A stretch of DNA of 64,000 nt from Nocardia pneumoniae NBRC 100136 (GCF_000308755.1 NZ_BAGF01000052.1:1-64000), one strand, 5' to 3'; positions 1 to 8,919 are shown, counted from the first letter of the stretch. A program made the numbers and translations. The notes: generated by a model from the letters alone, not told the origin.

Positions 1-499
1 CGAGCACCCGGAACATCATCGCCGTCCGCGAGGCGCCCGCGCCGTCGCCGCGCATCGCGGCCTGCAGGTCGGGCAGGTCGATCACCCGGCGGTCGACCCC
101 GCCGCAGTCGAGCACGCCCGAGCCGATGCCGCCGACCGCCAGGCGCCGCACCCGGTGGTCGGTCGCGGCGACCAGCAGCGAGATCACACCGCCCATCGAA
201 TAGCCGACCTGGGCTACTTCGTCGAAGCCGAGCTCGTCGTAGAGCGCGCGCACGTCACGCGCCATGCCGTGCCAGGAGTAACGCTGCGGCTCATGCGGTT
301 TGTCCGAGCGACCGTGGCCGCGCGCGTCCAACGACACCACGGTGTGTCCGGCGGAGCGCAATGCCCCGACCACGCCGGTGCTCATCCAGTTCGCGTTGGT
401 GTCGGCGACCACGCCGTGTTGCAGCACGACCGGGATGCCTTCGCCCTCCCACACCCGGTACGCGAGCTCCAGGCCGTCCCACGTCTCGAACTTCGCCAT
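1..499 (-). CDS. alpha/beta hydrolase, C-terminus cut off by window edge
   Basis: The reading frame starts at an ATG whose complement is at 497-499 and runs off the left edge, so about 166 residues are visible. The N-terminus reads as a typical alpha/beta hydrolase: an oxyanion-hole HG (LQHG) near residue 28, a DARGHGRS strand-loop, and the nucleophile elbow GYSMGG near residue 107. This places it in the serine hydrolase/esterase superfamily. The acid and His of the triad lie outside the window. It is on the same strand as, and 57 bp downstream of, the phosphatase gene, so co-transcription is possible. The substrate cannot be told from sequence. Confidence 0.8.
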   Translation of the reverse strand, partial: MAKFETWDGLELAYRVWEGEGIPVVLQHGVVADTNANWMSTGVVGALRSAGHTVVSLDARGHGRSDKPHEPQRYSWHGMARDVRALYDELGFDEVAQVGYSMGGVISLLVAATDHRVRRLAVGGIGSGVLDCGGVDRRVIDLPDLQAAMRGDGAGASRTAMMFRVL

Positions 500-556
500 G
501 CCGGGATCGTAATGGGCGATACGGTGAAGTGGACGGTCGTCCGGGACGGGCAGCGC

Positions 557-1345
557 TCAGGCCAGCAACTCGGCCCGCAGTGCGCCGATTTCGCCGTCGG
601 TGAGTTTCAGCCCCTCGCGGACATAGCCGTCGAAACTTCCGTAGGTCTGATTCGCCTGGTCGAAGGCGGCGTCGAGCCAGGACTGCTGGACTCCGTTGAG
701 CGGGTCGTCGCCGCGCGCGTTGCGATACCGGTTGGACAGCAGATAGTCCTCGGTGACCGTGGCACGATCGACGCCGAGCAGGGTCAGCAGGACGGCCGCT
801 GCCCAACCGGTGCGATCTTTGCCCGCGGTGCAGTGGAACAGCAGCGCCCCGTCGGTGTCGATGATCGACCGCAGCACCGAGGCGAACGCCTCGTTCGCGC
901 CCGGCGCGGTGATGAACGCGCGGTAGAGCCCGTCGCCGCCGGTGAGCGTGGTGGCAAGGACCTCCGGCGGAGCCTGGCCGATCACGTCGGCCCACCGCGC
1001 CGTGGCGCCCGCCGGGACGCGGTCCGGGCCGAGCGCGCGCTCGTAGACGGTGCGCAGGTCGTAGACCGAGCGCACCCGGCGGTCGGTCAACGCGGCCAGA
1101 TCCTCCGCGGTCGCGTTGTTCAACTGCCCGGTTCGATACACCAGGCCGGTGCGCACGGTCCGGCCGCCGGTCGTGCGGTAACCGCCGATATCGCGGGCGT
1201 TCTGCACCCCGTGCAGAGGCAGCGAGCGATCGACCGAGATGGCGGGAGCCGCTGGTGGATCGGCGAGCGCGACGCCGGTCACCGGCCCGAACGCGACCGC
1301 CAGCCCGGCCGCCATGGCGATCGGGGCTCGAAAACGATGGGCCAT
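557..1345 (-). CDS. secreted tyrosine-protein phosphatase (Y_phosphatase3 family)
   Basis: This is a 262-residue protein when started at the ATG at 1345; the frame stays open upstream but gives only unlikely Arg/Ala-rich sequence. Residues 1-28 look like an exported signal peptide (basic start, hydrophobic core, VALADP cleavage region). The catalytic P-loop HCTAGKDRTG sits at about residues 171-180 with Cys172 as nucleophile. The N-terminal NARDIGGY motif and the YDLRT segment are typical of the PtpB/IphP-like family. By family it hydrolyses phosphotyrosine or phosphoinositides outside the membrane. The substrate is unknown. It lies downstream of the tandem repeats that follow zapE. Confidence 0.85.
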   Translation of the reverse strand: MAHRFRAPIAMAAGLAVAFGPVTGVALADPPAAPAISVDRSLPLHGVQNARDIGGYRTTGGRTVRTGLVYRTGQLNNATAEDLAALTDRRVRSVYDLRTVYERALGPDRVPAGATARWADVIGQAPPEVLATTLTGGDGLYRAFITAPGANEAFASVLRSIIDTDGALLFHCTAGKDRTGWAAAVLLTLLGVDRATVTEDYLLSNRYRNARGDDPLNGVQQSWLDAAFDQANQTYGSFDGYVREGLKLTDGEIGALRAELLA

Positions 1346-1411
1346 ACGACTGCTCCGATCACATCGGTTCTGGGCGCTTGCGGGTCGATCTTGCCGCCCA
1401 GTCGACGCCCG

Positions 1412-1615
1412 TGGCAAAGACGCAGCCGGACGAACCCCGCCCACAGCCCTACGTCGGACCGCGCGACTGAGGCAGCCGCATACAACGCACAGCCGGACGA
1501 AATCCGTTCACAGCCCCGCCGGGCCGAGCGAAGGCCGAGGCAGCCGCACAAAAAGCGCAGCCGCACGAAATCCGCTCACAGCCCGCACCGGGCCGAGAAA
1601 AGCCGAGGCAGCCGC
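1412..1615. repeat. three tandem 68-bp direct repeats
   Basis: Three imperfect copies occupy 1412-1479, 1480-1547 and 1548-1615. Each ends in GAGGCAGCCGC and carries a core resembling GCAGCCGCACGAAATCCG followed by TCACAGCCC. The period is exactly 68 bp and the last copy ends at the base next to the zapE stop codon (1616-1618). Copies 2 and 3 are most alike; copy 1 is more diverged. They fill most of the 270 bp between zapE and the phosphatase gene. No protein similarity was recognised. The function is unknown. Confidence 0.85.
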
Positions 1616-2632
1616 CTAGGCCGCGACCTCGAACCGTGACAGCGCGAGCAGGCGCGAGATCGCGCGCAGGTACTTCTTGCGGTAGCCGCCCTCGAGCATC
1701 TCCGCGGAGAAGATCTCGTCGAGCTTCGCCCCGGACACCGTGACCGGGACGCTGGCGTCGTAGAGCCGGTCGGCCAGCACCACGATGCGCAAGGCGACGG
1801 CCTGATCGACGACCGGGTGCACGTTCGAGATGAACACCGACGACACCCCGGCGATCAACGTGCCGTACTTCGACGGATGCAGCGTGCTGAGGTGCTTCAG
1901 CAGCGCGTCGAATTCGTCGAGCGTGGAACCCGGTGTGGCCGCGGCGCGTTCGGCCAGCACCTCCGGTGCGGCGGGTTCCGGCGCGGGCGGCAGATCGCGG
2001 TGGCGGTAGTCCGGCCCGTCGACGCGCACCGCCTCGAAGATCGACCCGAGTTTCTTGATCTCGCGCAGGAAATCCTGTGCGGCGAAACGTCCTTCGCCCA
2101 GCTGGCCGGGCAGGGTATTGGACGTGGCTGCGATGGAGACCCCGGCCGCGGAGAGTTCGGTCAGCAGACGGGAGACCAGCATGGTGTCGCCCGGATCGTC
2201 GAGCTCGAACTCGTCGATGCACAGCACGCTGTTGCCCGAGAGCCGCTCCAGCGCGTTGGCGAAGCCGAGCGCACCCACCAGGTTGGTCAGCTCACCGAAC
2301 GTGCCGAAGGACTTGGGTGCGGGCGAGCTGTGGAAGATCGAGGCCAGCAGGTGGGTCTTGCCCACGCCGAACCCGCCGTCCAGATACAGACCGGCGCCGC
2401 TGACCTGCTTCTTCTTGCCGAACAGGCTCTTGCGCCGCGCGGCCTTGCTGATCGCGGCGACCTGCCCGGCGAACTCCTCGGCCTTGCGGACCGCGGCCGC
2501 CTGGCTCGGTTCCTTCGGGTCGGGGATGTAGGAGGCGAAACTCACCTCGTCGAACATGGGCGGGGGCACCATCTGGGCGACGAGCTGATCGGCCGGAACC
2601 TCCGGGTGGCGATCGACGAGGCGTTCTTGCAT
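1616..2632 (-). CDS. zapE: ZapE/AFG1-family P-loop ATPase
   Basis: This 338-residue protein has a Walker A motif GGFGVGKTH near residue 87 and a Walker B motif VLCIDEFELDD near residue 136. A sensor-like AATSNTLP segment follows, which is the order seen in the AFG1/LACE1/ZapE ATPases. Bacterial ZapE is linked to the divisome and eukaryotic AFG1 to mitochondrial protein quality control; the actinobacterial role is not established. It is divergent from the ribD-like gene across only 35 bp, the same arrangement as Rv2670c and Rv2671 in M. tuberculosis as recalled. The ATG at 2632 is the natural start. Confidence 0.88.
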   Translation of the reverse strand: MQERLVDRHPEVPADQLVAQMVPPPMFDEVSFASYIPDPKEPSQAAAVRKAEEFAGQVAAISKAARRKSLFGKKKQVSGAGLYLDGGFGVGKTHLLASIFHSSPAPKSFGTFGELTNLVGALGFANALERLSGNSVLCIDEFELDDPGDTMLVSRLLTELSAAGVSIAATSNTLPGQLGEGRFAAQDFLREIKKLGSIFEAVRVDGPDYRHRDLPPAPEPAAPEVLAERAAATPGSTLDEFDALLKHLSTLHPSKYGTLIAGVSSVFISNVHPVVDQAVALRIVVLADRLYDASVPVTVSGAKLDEIFSAEMLEGGYRKKYLRAISRLLALSRFEVAA

Positions 2633-2667
2633 GGACGAAGCCTAAAGACGTGGTGTGATCTAGTTTC

Positions 2668-3429
2668 ATGCAGCGTAGCCACAATGCGATCCAGCTCACA
2701 GGCCTGAGTCCGGACGACCTCGCGCGGTTGTACGCCTTCCCGTCCCGGCTCGAGGCGCCTTGGGTGCGCGCCAATTTCGTCTCCAGCATCGACGGCGCCG
2801 CGACCAGCGGGAACCTCTCCGAGGGGCTCGGCACGCCCGCCGACAAGATGGTGTTCATGCTGTTGCGCGAGCTGGCCGACGTGATCGTGGTCGGCGCGGG
2901 CACCGCACGCGCGGAGAACTACGCCGGAGCGCGCACCGATCCCGGCCGCCGCCGCGCCTTCCACGAACTCGGCATCGGCGGACATCCCGATGGCGCGCCG
3001 CCGCCGATCGCGGTGGTCACCGCCAGCGCGGTGCTCGAGCCGGACGCGCGGCTGCTCACCGAGACCCAGGTGCCGCCGCTGATCATCACGACGGCCGCCG
3101 CACCAGCCGACCGCAAACGGCGACTGGCCGACGCCGGTGCCGAGGTGATCGAGGCGGGCGACATCGCCGTGACACCGCAGGCCCTGCTGCGTGCACTCCA
3201 TGCGCGCGGCCTGCTGCGTGTGCTGACCGAGGGCGGCCCGCAGTTGTTCGGGGAACTGCTCGCGGCCGATGTGGTCGACGAGCTCTGCCTCACCACCGCG
3301 CCGCTGCTGGTCGGCGGCGCGGCGCGACGAATCTCGCTGTCCGCCCACGAGTTCCGCACCCGCATGACGCGCGCGCACGTGCTGCTCGACGACGACGGCA
3401 CGATGCTCACCCGGTGGGCCCGTCGATGA
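2668..3429 (+). CDS. RibD C-terminal-domain reductase (pyrimidine reductase family)
   Basis: The 253-residue protein consists only of the RibD_C reductase fold and has no zinc-deaminase domain. Visible motifs are NFVSSIDGAAT near residue 38, DVIVVGAGTARAENY near residue 72, and TEGGPQLFGELLA near residue 190, which is typical of RibD/DHFR-like NADPH reductases. The M. tuberculosis counterpart (Rv2671) has been reported to supply dihydrofolate reductase activity when overexpressed, so a folate rather than a flavin substrate is possible. It starts at ATG 2668 and is divergent from zapE. The true in vivo substrate is uncertain. Confidence 0.85.
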   Translation: MQRSHNAIQLTGLSPDDLARLYAFPSRLEAPWVRANFVSSIDGAATSGNLSEGLGTPADKMVFMLLRELADVIVVGAGTARAENYAGARTDPGRRRAFHELGIGGHPDGAPPPIAVVTASAVLEPDARLLTETQVPPLIITTAAAPADRKRRLADAGAEVIEAGDIAVTPQALLRALHARGLLRVLTEGGPQLFGELLAADVVDELCLTTAPLLVGGAARRISLSAHEFRTRMTRAHVLLDDDGTMLTRWARR

Positions 3430-3460
3430 AACAGGCGTCCGAACCTGGCAGGCTGTAGCA

Positions 3461-5017
3461 ATGCGCTGGACTCGGGCCGCCGTGCTTGCCGCCACCCTGT
3501 CGATCGTCACCGCCGGTTGCGGCGCGGGACCGTCGGATCGTCCCGGTGTCGCGGTGCAGCGCCCGCCCGTCGCGGGCAACGCCACGACCTCCGCCGCGCC
3601 GCCCGCGCCGCCGAACGCCGAGCTGCCCAAGACCGACCTCAGCTGGCGCGAGTGCACCCAGCCGACCTTGGACCTGTTCGGTCTCGGTCCCGCGCCCGCC
3701 GGACTGGTGCTCGACTGCGCCGAATTCTCCACTCCCATCGATGCGGCGGGCGCGGTGCTCGGCACGTTCCGCGCCGGGGCGGTGCGGGCCCGTTCGGCGC
3801 AGACTCCGGCCGACGTCCCGCCGCTGGTGCTGACCTCCGGCTCGGACCGCTCCTCGGCCGCCACCCTCGCCGGGCTCGCGGCGGGTCCGGCCTCCGCGTT
3901 GCTGGCCGCACGCCCGATCGTCGCGGTGGACCGGCGCGGTATCGGCAGCTCGCAGCCGATCGACTGCCTGCCGCAGGACGTCCGCCGCGGCTTGGCCGAC
4001 AACGCCCAATTCGGTCCAGGCGCCGGCGATGCGGTGGCCAGGATGACCACCTTGAGCCAGGACGGCACCATCGCCTGCCGCGACTTCCTGCAGCCCTACG
4101 AGGGCACGTTCGACGCACCGCACGCCGCCGACGACATCGAGCAGTTGCGCAGGCAGTGGCAGGTCGAGCACATCACGCTGCTCGGCACGGGCAACGGCGC
4201 GAAGGTCGCGCTCAGCTACGCCCGCAAGTACGGCGAGCACCTCGCCCGGCTGGTGCTCGACTCCCCCGAGCCGGTCGGCACGGACGCGGTCACCCGCGCG
4301 GAGCAGGCCGTGCAGGGCGCCGAGGCGGCGCTGACCGCGTTCGCGCAGCGCTGCGTCGGCATCGGCTGCTCGCTGGGCGCCGACCCGCGCGCGGCGATCA
4401 CCGATCTGGTGCGCCGGGCCGAGTCCGGCGGGCTCGGTGACATCTCGGCGAACGCCGTGCTCACCGCGGTGACGGGTTTCCTGGGCAGCCCGCGCGCCGA
4501 CCAGCCCGGCCGGATCGGTGAGTTGTCGGACGCGCTCGCCGCGGCCGGACGCGGCGACCGGGGCCCGCTGAGCGGCATGATCGCCCGCGAGGCTGCCGCG
4601 ATCGAGAGCGACGGACAGTTCGTCAACCGGTGCACCGACACTCAGCAGCCGCCGACTCCGGGCAAAGCCACCGAGCTCGCGGGCGCCTGGGGCGGCAAGT
4701 ATCCGGTCTTCGGCAAAGCGGCGGCCATCGCGCTGATGGAATGCGCGGCCTGGCCCGTGTCGACCGCGCCGCCGCTGCCGGAAAAGCTCGGCATCCCGGT
4801 GCTCGTGCTCGGCGGAGTCGCGGACCCGGTGGTCGGCAACGGCGGTCAATCGTCGGTGACCGGCGCGCTGGGGGCGGCGGGCGCTCGGCACGCGGCGCTG
4901 ACCTGGCAAGGTTTCGGCCATCCGGTGTCGACGCACTCCAGCTGCGCGCAGCGGGCGCTGCTCGACTATCTGAAGGACGGCAAACTCCCCGCTGACGGCA
5001 CCGCCTGCCCGGCCTGA
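3461..5017 (+). CDS. exported alpha/beta-hydrolase lipoprotein, Rv2672-like, nucleophile Ser replaced
   Basis: This 518-residue protein begins with a lipoprotein-type signal (MRWTRAAVLAATLSIV followed by TAGC, with Cys near residue 20). The fold matches the secreted TAP-like/SCO peptidase family: a VDRRGIGSS strand, a C-terminal LGGVADPVV acid strand, a GFGHPV histidine, and the HSSCAQRALLDYL tail. However, the nucleophile elbow reads GTGNGAK, with Asn where GxSxG would carry Ser. The Asp and His remain. Either catalysis is lost or altered, or another residue serves. The gene order ribD-like, Rv2672-like, aftC matches mycobacteria. It ends 28 bp before the earliest aftC start. Confidence 0.82.
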   Translation: MRWTRAAVLAATLSIVTAGCGAGPSDRPGVAVQRPPVAGNATTSAAPPAPPNAELPKTDLSWRECTQPTLDLFGLGPAPAGLVLDCAEFSTPIDAAGAVLGTFRAGAVRARSAQTPADVPPLVLTSGSDRSSAATLAGLAAGPASALLAARPIVAVDRRGIGSSQPIDCLPQDVRRGLADNAQFGPGAGDAVARMTTLSQDGTIACRDFLQPYEGTFDAPHAADDIEQLRRQWQVEHITLLGTGNGAKVALSYARKYGEHLARLVLDSPEPVGTDAVTRAEQAVQGAEAALTAFAQRCVGIGCSLGADPRAAITDLVRRAESGGLGDISANAVLTAVTGFLGSPRADQPGRIGELSDALAAAGRGDRGPLSGMIAREAAAIESDGQFVNRCTDTQQPPTPGKATELAGAWGGKYPVFGKAAAIALMECAAWPVSTAPPLPEKLGIPVLVLGGVADPVVGNGGQSSVTGALGAAGARHAALTWQGFGHPVSTHSSCAQRALLDYLKDGKLPADGTACPA

Positions 5018-5045
5018 ACGGCGCTCGCTGGGCCGCTCGGGCAGT

Positions 5046-6443
5046 GTGTCGGGCAGGTCCCGCCAACCACCGGTAACCGATCCGGTGTACCGTGCCCCAG
5101 TGTTCCTTCGACAGCTCGAGCCCCGGACCGCTCGCACCACCGCCGAGGTGATCAAGTTCGCACTCTGGCCGCTCGCGGTCATGACCGTGCTGAACCGGGT
5201 CTTCATCAAGGCTGTCAATGGCTTCATCACCGATGACTACAAGCCGGTCTACCAGGCGTCCCTCGACTTCCTGAACGGCAGGCCGGTCTACACCGCGAAC
5301 TTCGACTCGGTCGACCCGCACTACCTGTACCCGCCGAGCGGCACCCTGCTCATCGCGCCGATCGCCGCCATCGACTACGAGAAGTCGCGCTGGCTGTTCA
5401 TCGCGCTGAACGCGATCGCGATCCTCATCGCGTGGTACCTGCTGCTGCGGCTGTTCCGGTACACGCTGAACTCGGTGGCCGCGCCCGCGCTGCTGCTGGC
5501 GATGTTCATGTCCGAGACCGTGATCAACACGCTGGTGTTCACCAACGTCAACGGCTGTGTGCTGCTGGCGGAGCTGGTCTTCATCCATCTGCTGCTGCAA
5601 CGGAGAGATCTCTGGGCGGGCGCCGCGCTCGGGTTGAGTATCGCGGTGAAGCCGACGCTGGCCCCCTTGCTCTTGATCGCGCTGGCACGCGGGCAGTGGA
5701 AGGTGTTCATCACCGCGCTCGGGGTGCCGGTGGCGTTGACCGGGATCGCCTGGCCGCTGTCGAAGGACCCGGAGAAGTTCTTCACCCGCACCTTCCCGTA
5801 CATCTTCGAATCCCGCGACTACTTCAACAGCGCGATCGTCGGCAACGGCGAGTACTACGGTCTGCCGCCGTGGCTGACCTGGGGCATGCGCGTGGTGCTC
5901 GGCGTGCTCGTGCTGCTGTCGCTGTGGCTGCTGTACCGCTACTACCGCGACGACGAGCTGTTCTTCGTGTGCACCGCCTCCGGCGTGCTGCTGACGGCAT
6001 CGTTCCTGCTCAGCTCGCTCGGGCAGATGTACTACTCGATGATGCTGTTCCCGTTCCTGATGACGGTGGTGCTGCGCAATTCGGTGCTGCGCAACTGGCC
6101 TGCCTGGCTGGCGATCTTCGGTTTCATGAGCTACGACAAGTGGCTGTCGGACCGCTGGCAGCACATCGGGCGCAATCTCGAGTATCTGCGCATCACCTTC
6201 GGCTGGGGTCTGCTGCTGATCGTCGTGTTCTGCGTGCTGGGCGACCGTTATCTGGCCGCGCGGCGCGAAGGCAGGCTGCCGTTCGGGATCGATCCCGCGT
6301 GGATGCGTTCGGCGCCGGACCCGCGCGGCGACGAACCGCGGCAGGCCCTTCCCGCGCGCGATGCCGCCTTGGCGACGGAAACCCCCAGGCCACAGAACGG
6401 TTCGGCACCGGTGGAGCAGAATCGTATTAGCGTGGAGCCATGA
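5046..6443 (+). CDS. aftC: AftC-like arabinofuranosyltransferase (GT-C, DUF2029/GT87)
   Basis: This is a polytopic membrane protein of up to 465 residues with about ten hydrophobic segments and a cytoplasmic-looking charged tail after residue 400. The first periplasmic loop carries the acidic pair in NGFITDDYKPVYQ, as expected for a decaprenyl-phosphate-dependent GT-C enzyme. AftC adds alpha-1,3 branches to arabinan in arabinogalactan and lipoarabinomannan, using decaprenyl-phosphoryl-arabinose. Position directly before msrB matches Rv2673-Rv2674. Two GTG starts are possible, at 5046 and 5100; neither has a clear ribosome binding site. The stop overlaps the msrB start by 4 bp, so the two are probably co-translated. 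Confidence 0.83.
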   Translation: MSGRSRQPPVTDPVYRAPVFLRQLEPRTARTTAEVIKFALWPLAVMTVLNRVFIKAVNGFITDDYKPVYQASLDFLNGRPVYTANFDSVDPHYLYPPSGTLLIAPIAAIDYEKSRWLFIALNAIAILIAWYLLLRLFRYTLNSVAAPALLLAMFMSETVINTLVFTNVNGCVLLAELVFIHLLLQRRDLWAGAALGLSIAVKPTLAPLLLIALARGQWKVFITALGVPVALTGIAWPLSKDPEKFFTRTFPYIFESRDYFNSAIVGNGEYYGLPPWLTWGMRVVLGVLVLLSLWLLYRYYRDDELFFVCTASGVLLTASFLLSSLGQMYYSMMLFPFLMTVVLRNSVLRNWPAWLAIFGFMSYDKWLSDRWQHIGRNLEYLRITFGWGLLLIVVFCVLGDRYLAARREGRLPFGIDPAWMRSAPDPRGDEPRQALPARDAALATETPRPQNGSAPVEQNRISVEP

Positions 6444-6883
6444 GTTCCGAAGCCGACACGTCCCTGCCCACACCGCGGATCCAGCTTTCGCCGCAGGAAT
6501 GGCGGTCGAAGCTGGGTCCGGAGGAATACGCGGTGCTGCGCGAGGCCGCCACCGAACGCCCGTTCACCGGCGAGTACACCGACACCAAGACCGAGGGCGT
6601 CTACGTCTGCCGGGCCTGCGGCGCGGAATTGTTCCGCAGCACGGAGAAGTTCGACTCGCACTGCGGCTGGCCGTCCTTCTTCGATCCGGCGGCATCCGAC
6701 GCGGTGATCCTGCGGTCGGACGACTCGCTCGGCATGCATCGGGTCGAAGTGCTGTGCGCGAACTGCCACAGCCACCTCGGCCACGTGTTCGAGGGCGAGG
6801 GGTACAACACGCCCACCGACAAGCGCTACTGCATCAACTCCATCGCCCTGCGACTGCACCCCTCGAACAGCGCAGCGGAGTAA
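6440..6883 (+). CDS. msrB: peptide-methionine (R)-S-oxide reductase
   Basis: The 147-residue protein is a complete MsrB. It has zinc-binding pairs CRAC (about residues 56-59) and CANC (about 105-108), the GWPSFF substrate motif, the HLGHVF motif and the catalytic cysteine in RYCINSIAL near residue 130. It reduces the R epimer of methionine sulfoxide in proteins. The start overlaps the aftC stop in an ATGA arrangement. A perfect hairpin terminator follows 41 bp downstream. Confidence 0.95.
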   Translation: MSSEADTSLPTPRIQLSPQEWRSKLGPEEYAVLREAATERPFTGEYTDTKTEGVYVCRACGAELFRSTEKFDSHCGWPSFFDPAASDAVILRSDDSLGMHRVEVLCANCHSHLGHVFEGEGYNTPTDKRYCINSIALRLHPSNSAAE

Positions 6884-6923
6884 GCCCTGACGCTGTCAGG
6901 AAGCGTAGGGGTTCACCCGACTG

Positions 6924-6957
6924 CCGCGCATGCCCCGAGTTTGCGGGGCATGCGCGG
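6924..6957. terminator. bidirectional hairpin terminator between msrB and hemQ
   Basis: Perfect 14-bp arms (CCGCGCATGCCCCG and its complement) surround a 6-nt AGTTTG loop. The hairpin lies between two convergent genes, so it can end transcripts from both sides. No long T-run follows, which is usual in high-GC actinobacteria. Confidence 0.85.
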
Positions 6958-6974
6958 ACAACGTAATTCTGCGA

Positions 6975-7670
6975 TCAGGGCAGGGCGGCGATCAGCTTTT
7001 CGATCTCGATCCGGGGCCCGGTGAAGAACGGGATCTCCTCGCGCACGTGCCGCCTGGCGTCGGTGGCCCGCAGATCGCGCATCAAATCGACGATGCGGTG
7101 CAGTTCCGGCGCCTCGAAGGCGAGAATCCACTCGTAATCGCCGAGCGCGAACGAGCTGACCGTGTTGGCTCGCACGTCCGGGTATCCGCGCGCGGCCTTC
7201 CCGTGTTCGGCCAGCATCCGACGGCGTTCCTCGTCCGGCAGGAGATACCACTCGTAGGAGCGGACGAACGGGTACACGCAGATGTAGTCGCCGGGCTCCT
7301 CCCCGGCCAGGAAGGCCGGGATATGGCTCTTGTTGAACTCGGCGGGCCGGTGCAGCGCCACGTTGCTCCACACCGGCGCGCTCGCCCGGCCCAGTTCGGT
7401 GGTGCGGCGGAAATCCGCATACGCCGCTTGCAGGTCCTCGACGCGTTCGGCGTGCGTCCAGATCATGAAGTCGGCGTCGGCGCGCATCCCGGCGACGTCG
7501 TAGGTGCCGCGCACCACGACCTCGCGCTCGGCGAGACCGTCGAAGAACGCCCTGGCCTCCTTGGTCGCGGCCTCCCTGTCCTCACCCAGCACTCCTGGCT
7601 GCACCTGGAAGACCGAGAACATCAGGTAGCGGATGGTGGAGTTGAGAGCCTGGTAGTCGAGTCGCGCCAT
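6975..7670 (-). CDS. hemQ: coproheme decarboxylase HemQ (chlorite-dismutase family)
   Basis: This 231-residue protein, started at ATG 7670, shows the HemQ pattern: NSTIRYLMFSVFQV near the N-terminus, YPFVRSYEWYLL with the tyrosine used in decarboxylation, and LAEHGKAARGY with the proximal haem histidine. It converts coproheme to haem b, the last step of the coproporphyrin-dependent pathway. The frame is open further upstream, but that region is coding for hmp. The start is only 4 bp after the hmp stop, so hemQ appears to be the last gene of an nsrR-hmp-hemQ transcript. Its other haem partners, hemY and hemE, lie upstream on the same strand. Confidence 0.93.
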   Translation of the reverse strand: MARLDYQALNSTIRYLMFSVFQVQPGVLGEDREAATKEARAFFDGLAEREVVVRGTYDVAGMRADADFMIWTHAERVEDLQAAYADFRRTTELGRASAPVWSNVALHRPAEFNKSHIPAFLAGEEPGDYICVYPFVRSYEWYLLPDEERRRMLAEHGKAARGYPDVRANTVSSFALGDYEWILAFEAPELHRIVDLMRDLRATDARRHVREEIPFFTGPRIEIEKLIAALP

Positions 7671-7674
7671 AGCC

Positions 7675-8919
7675 CTATCGTGCCACTCGCTCGGGAGCGC
7701 CCGCGTCGGCGGGCGTGAACTGCTCGATGTGGATCCGGTCAGCCGGGACGCCCGCGGCGCGGAGCTGGCGCTGGATGTCACGCAGGAATCCGGGCGGGCC
7801 GCAGACGTAGGCGTCGGCATCGGCGGGCAGGGTGAGGGCCGAGAGATCCACCCGGCCGCGCCGGGCGCCGGGAGCCGGTTCCTCGTACCAGATTTCGGCG
7901 GTGGCCTGCGCGAGCCGGGCCGCGAGGTCGTGCAGCCGCTCGCGCAGCGGATGCGTCCGTGGTCCACGATCCGCGTGCACGACCAGGGTGCGGCGCCACG
8001 GTGCGTGGGCGGCGAGGTATTCGAGGACGCCGATCGTCGGGGTCACGCCGATACCGCCGGAGATCAGCACCAGCGGCGTCGTCGCCGTGGTGTCGACGGC
8101 GACGTCCCCGAACGGCAGCGTGATCTGCAGCGCGTCGCCGGGGTGCAGATTCTCGTGCAGCCAGGAGGAGACCTCGCCCGCGGGGCAACCGTCGGCCGCC
8201 TCGACCCGCTTGACCGCGAACGACAGCGTGCCGTGACCGGGCACGCCGACCAGGCTGTACTGGCGCAGCTGGCGGGCGCCGTCGGGAAGCCGCACGCCGA
8301 CCGAAATATACTGGCCCGGAACGAATCCGGGTAGCTCGACGGCGGGATCGGAGGACTCGACGGTGAAGACGGCGACGCCGGACGGGTCGTCGGCACGCGC
8401 TGAGACCCGCACGTCCCGGAACACGTCGCCGGAATCCACGCCCGCCTCGGCGTAGAGGCCCTTCTCCTGATCCATCAGGATGTCCGCCATCAGCCAGTAG
8501 ACCCGATCCCAGGCCGCGGCGACCGGCGCGTCGACCACATCGGCGCCCAGCACCTCGACGATGGCGGCGAACAGATTGTCGTGCACGATCTGATACTGAT
8601 CGGGCGTCACCCCGAGCGAAGCGTGCTTGTGCGCGATCCGCGACAGCATGGTCGCCGGGTGCGGCAGTGCCGGGTCGACCAGATATGTGGCGAACGTGGC
8701 GATGGACGCGGCGAGCGCCCGCTGCTGGCTGCCCTGCGCCTGATTGCCCCGGTTGAACGTATCGCGGAGCAACTGGGGGTGGGCGTCGAACATGGTCCGA
8801 TAGAACACGGCCGTGATGCGGTCGATATTCGCGGCCACCAGCGGCAGAGTCGCGCGGACGACGTCGGCATGGTGTGGTTCGAGTTCCGGTTCGCTACGGA
8901 CGACGCCGTCGGTGTTCAT
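7675..8919 (-). CDS. hmp: flavohaemoprotein, nitric oxide dioxygenase
   Basis: The 414-residue protein joins three domains. A globin domain covers about residues 10-160, with Tyr40 at B10 and the proximal His99 in IAHKHASLG. An FAD-binding reductase domain follows with RQYSLVG near residue 225. An NAD-binding domain carries GGIGVTP and a YVCGPPGF C-terminal motif. This architecture oxidises NO to nitrate with NADH and O2. The start codon overlaps the nsrR stop by 4 bp, and hemQ begins 4 bp after the stop. Control by NsrR is therefore very likely. Confidence 0.92.
   Translation of the reverse strand: MNTDGVVRSEPELEPHHADVVRATLPLVAANIDRITAVFYRTMFDAHPQLLRDTFNRGNQAQGSQQRALAASIATFATYLVDPALPHPATMLSRIAHKHASLGVTPDQYQIVHDNLFAAIVEVLGADVVDAPVAAAWDRVYWLMADILMDQEKGLYAEAGVDSGDVFRDVRVSARADDPSGVAVFTVESSDPAVELPGFVPGQYISVGVRLPDGARQLRQYSLVGVPGHGTLSFAVKRVEAADGCPAGEVSSWLHENLHPGDALQITLPFGDVAVDTTATTPLVLISGGIGVTPTIGVLEYLAAHAPWRRTLVVHADRGPRTHPLRERLHDLAARLAQATAEIWYEEPAPGARRGRVDLSALTLPADADAYVCGPPGFLRDIQRQLRAAGVPADRIHIEQFTPADAGAPERVAR

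Noticed and set aside
155..1639. Long open frames antisense to the hydrolase, phosphatase and zapE genes
   Set aside because: Arg/Pro/Gly-rich composition, no similarity to known proteins, opposite real genes with clear motifs. Same pattern recurs throughout this high-GC window.
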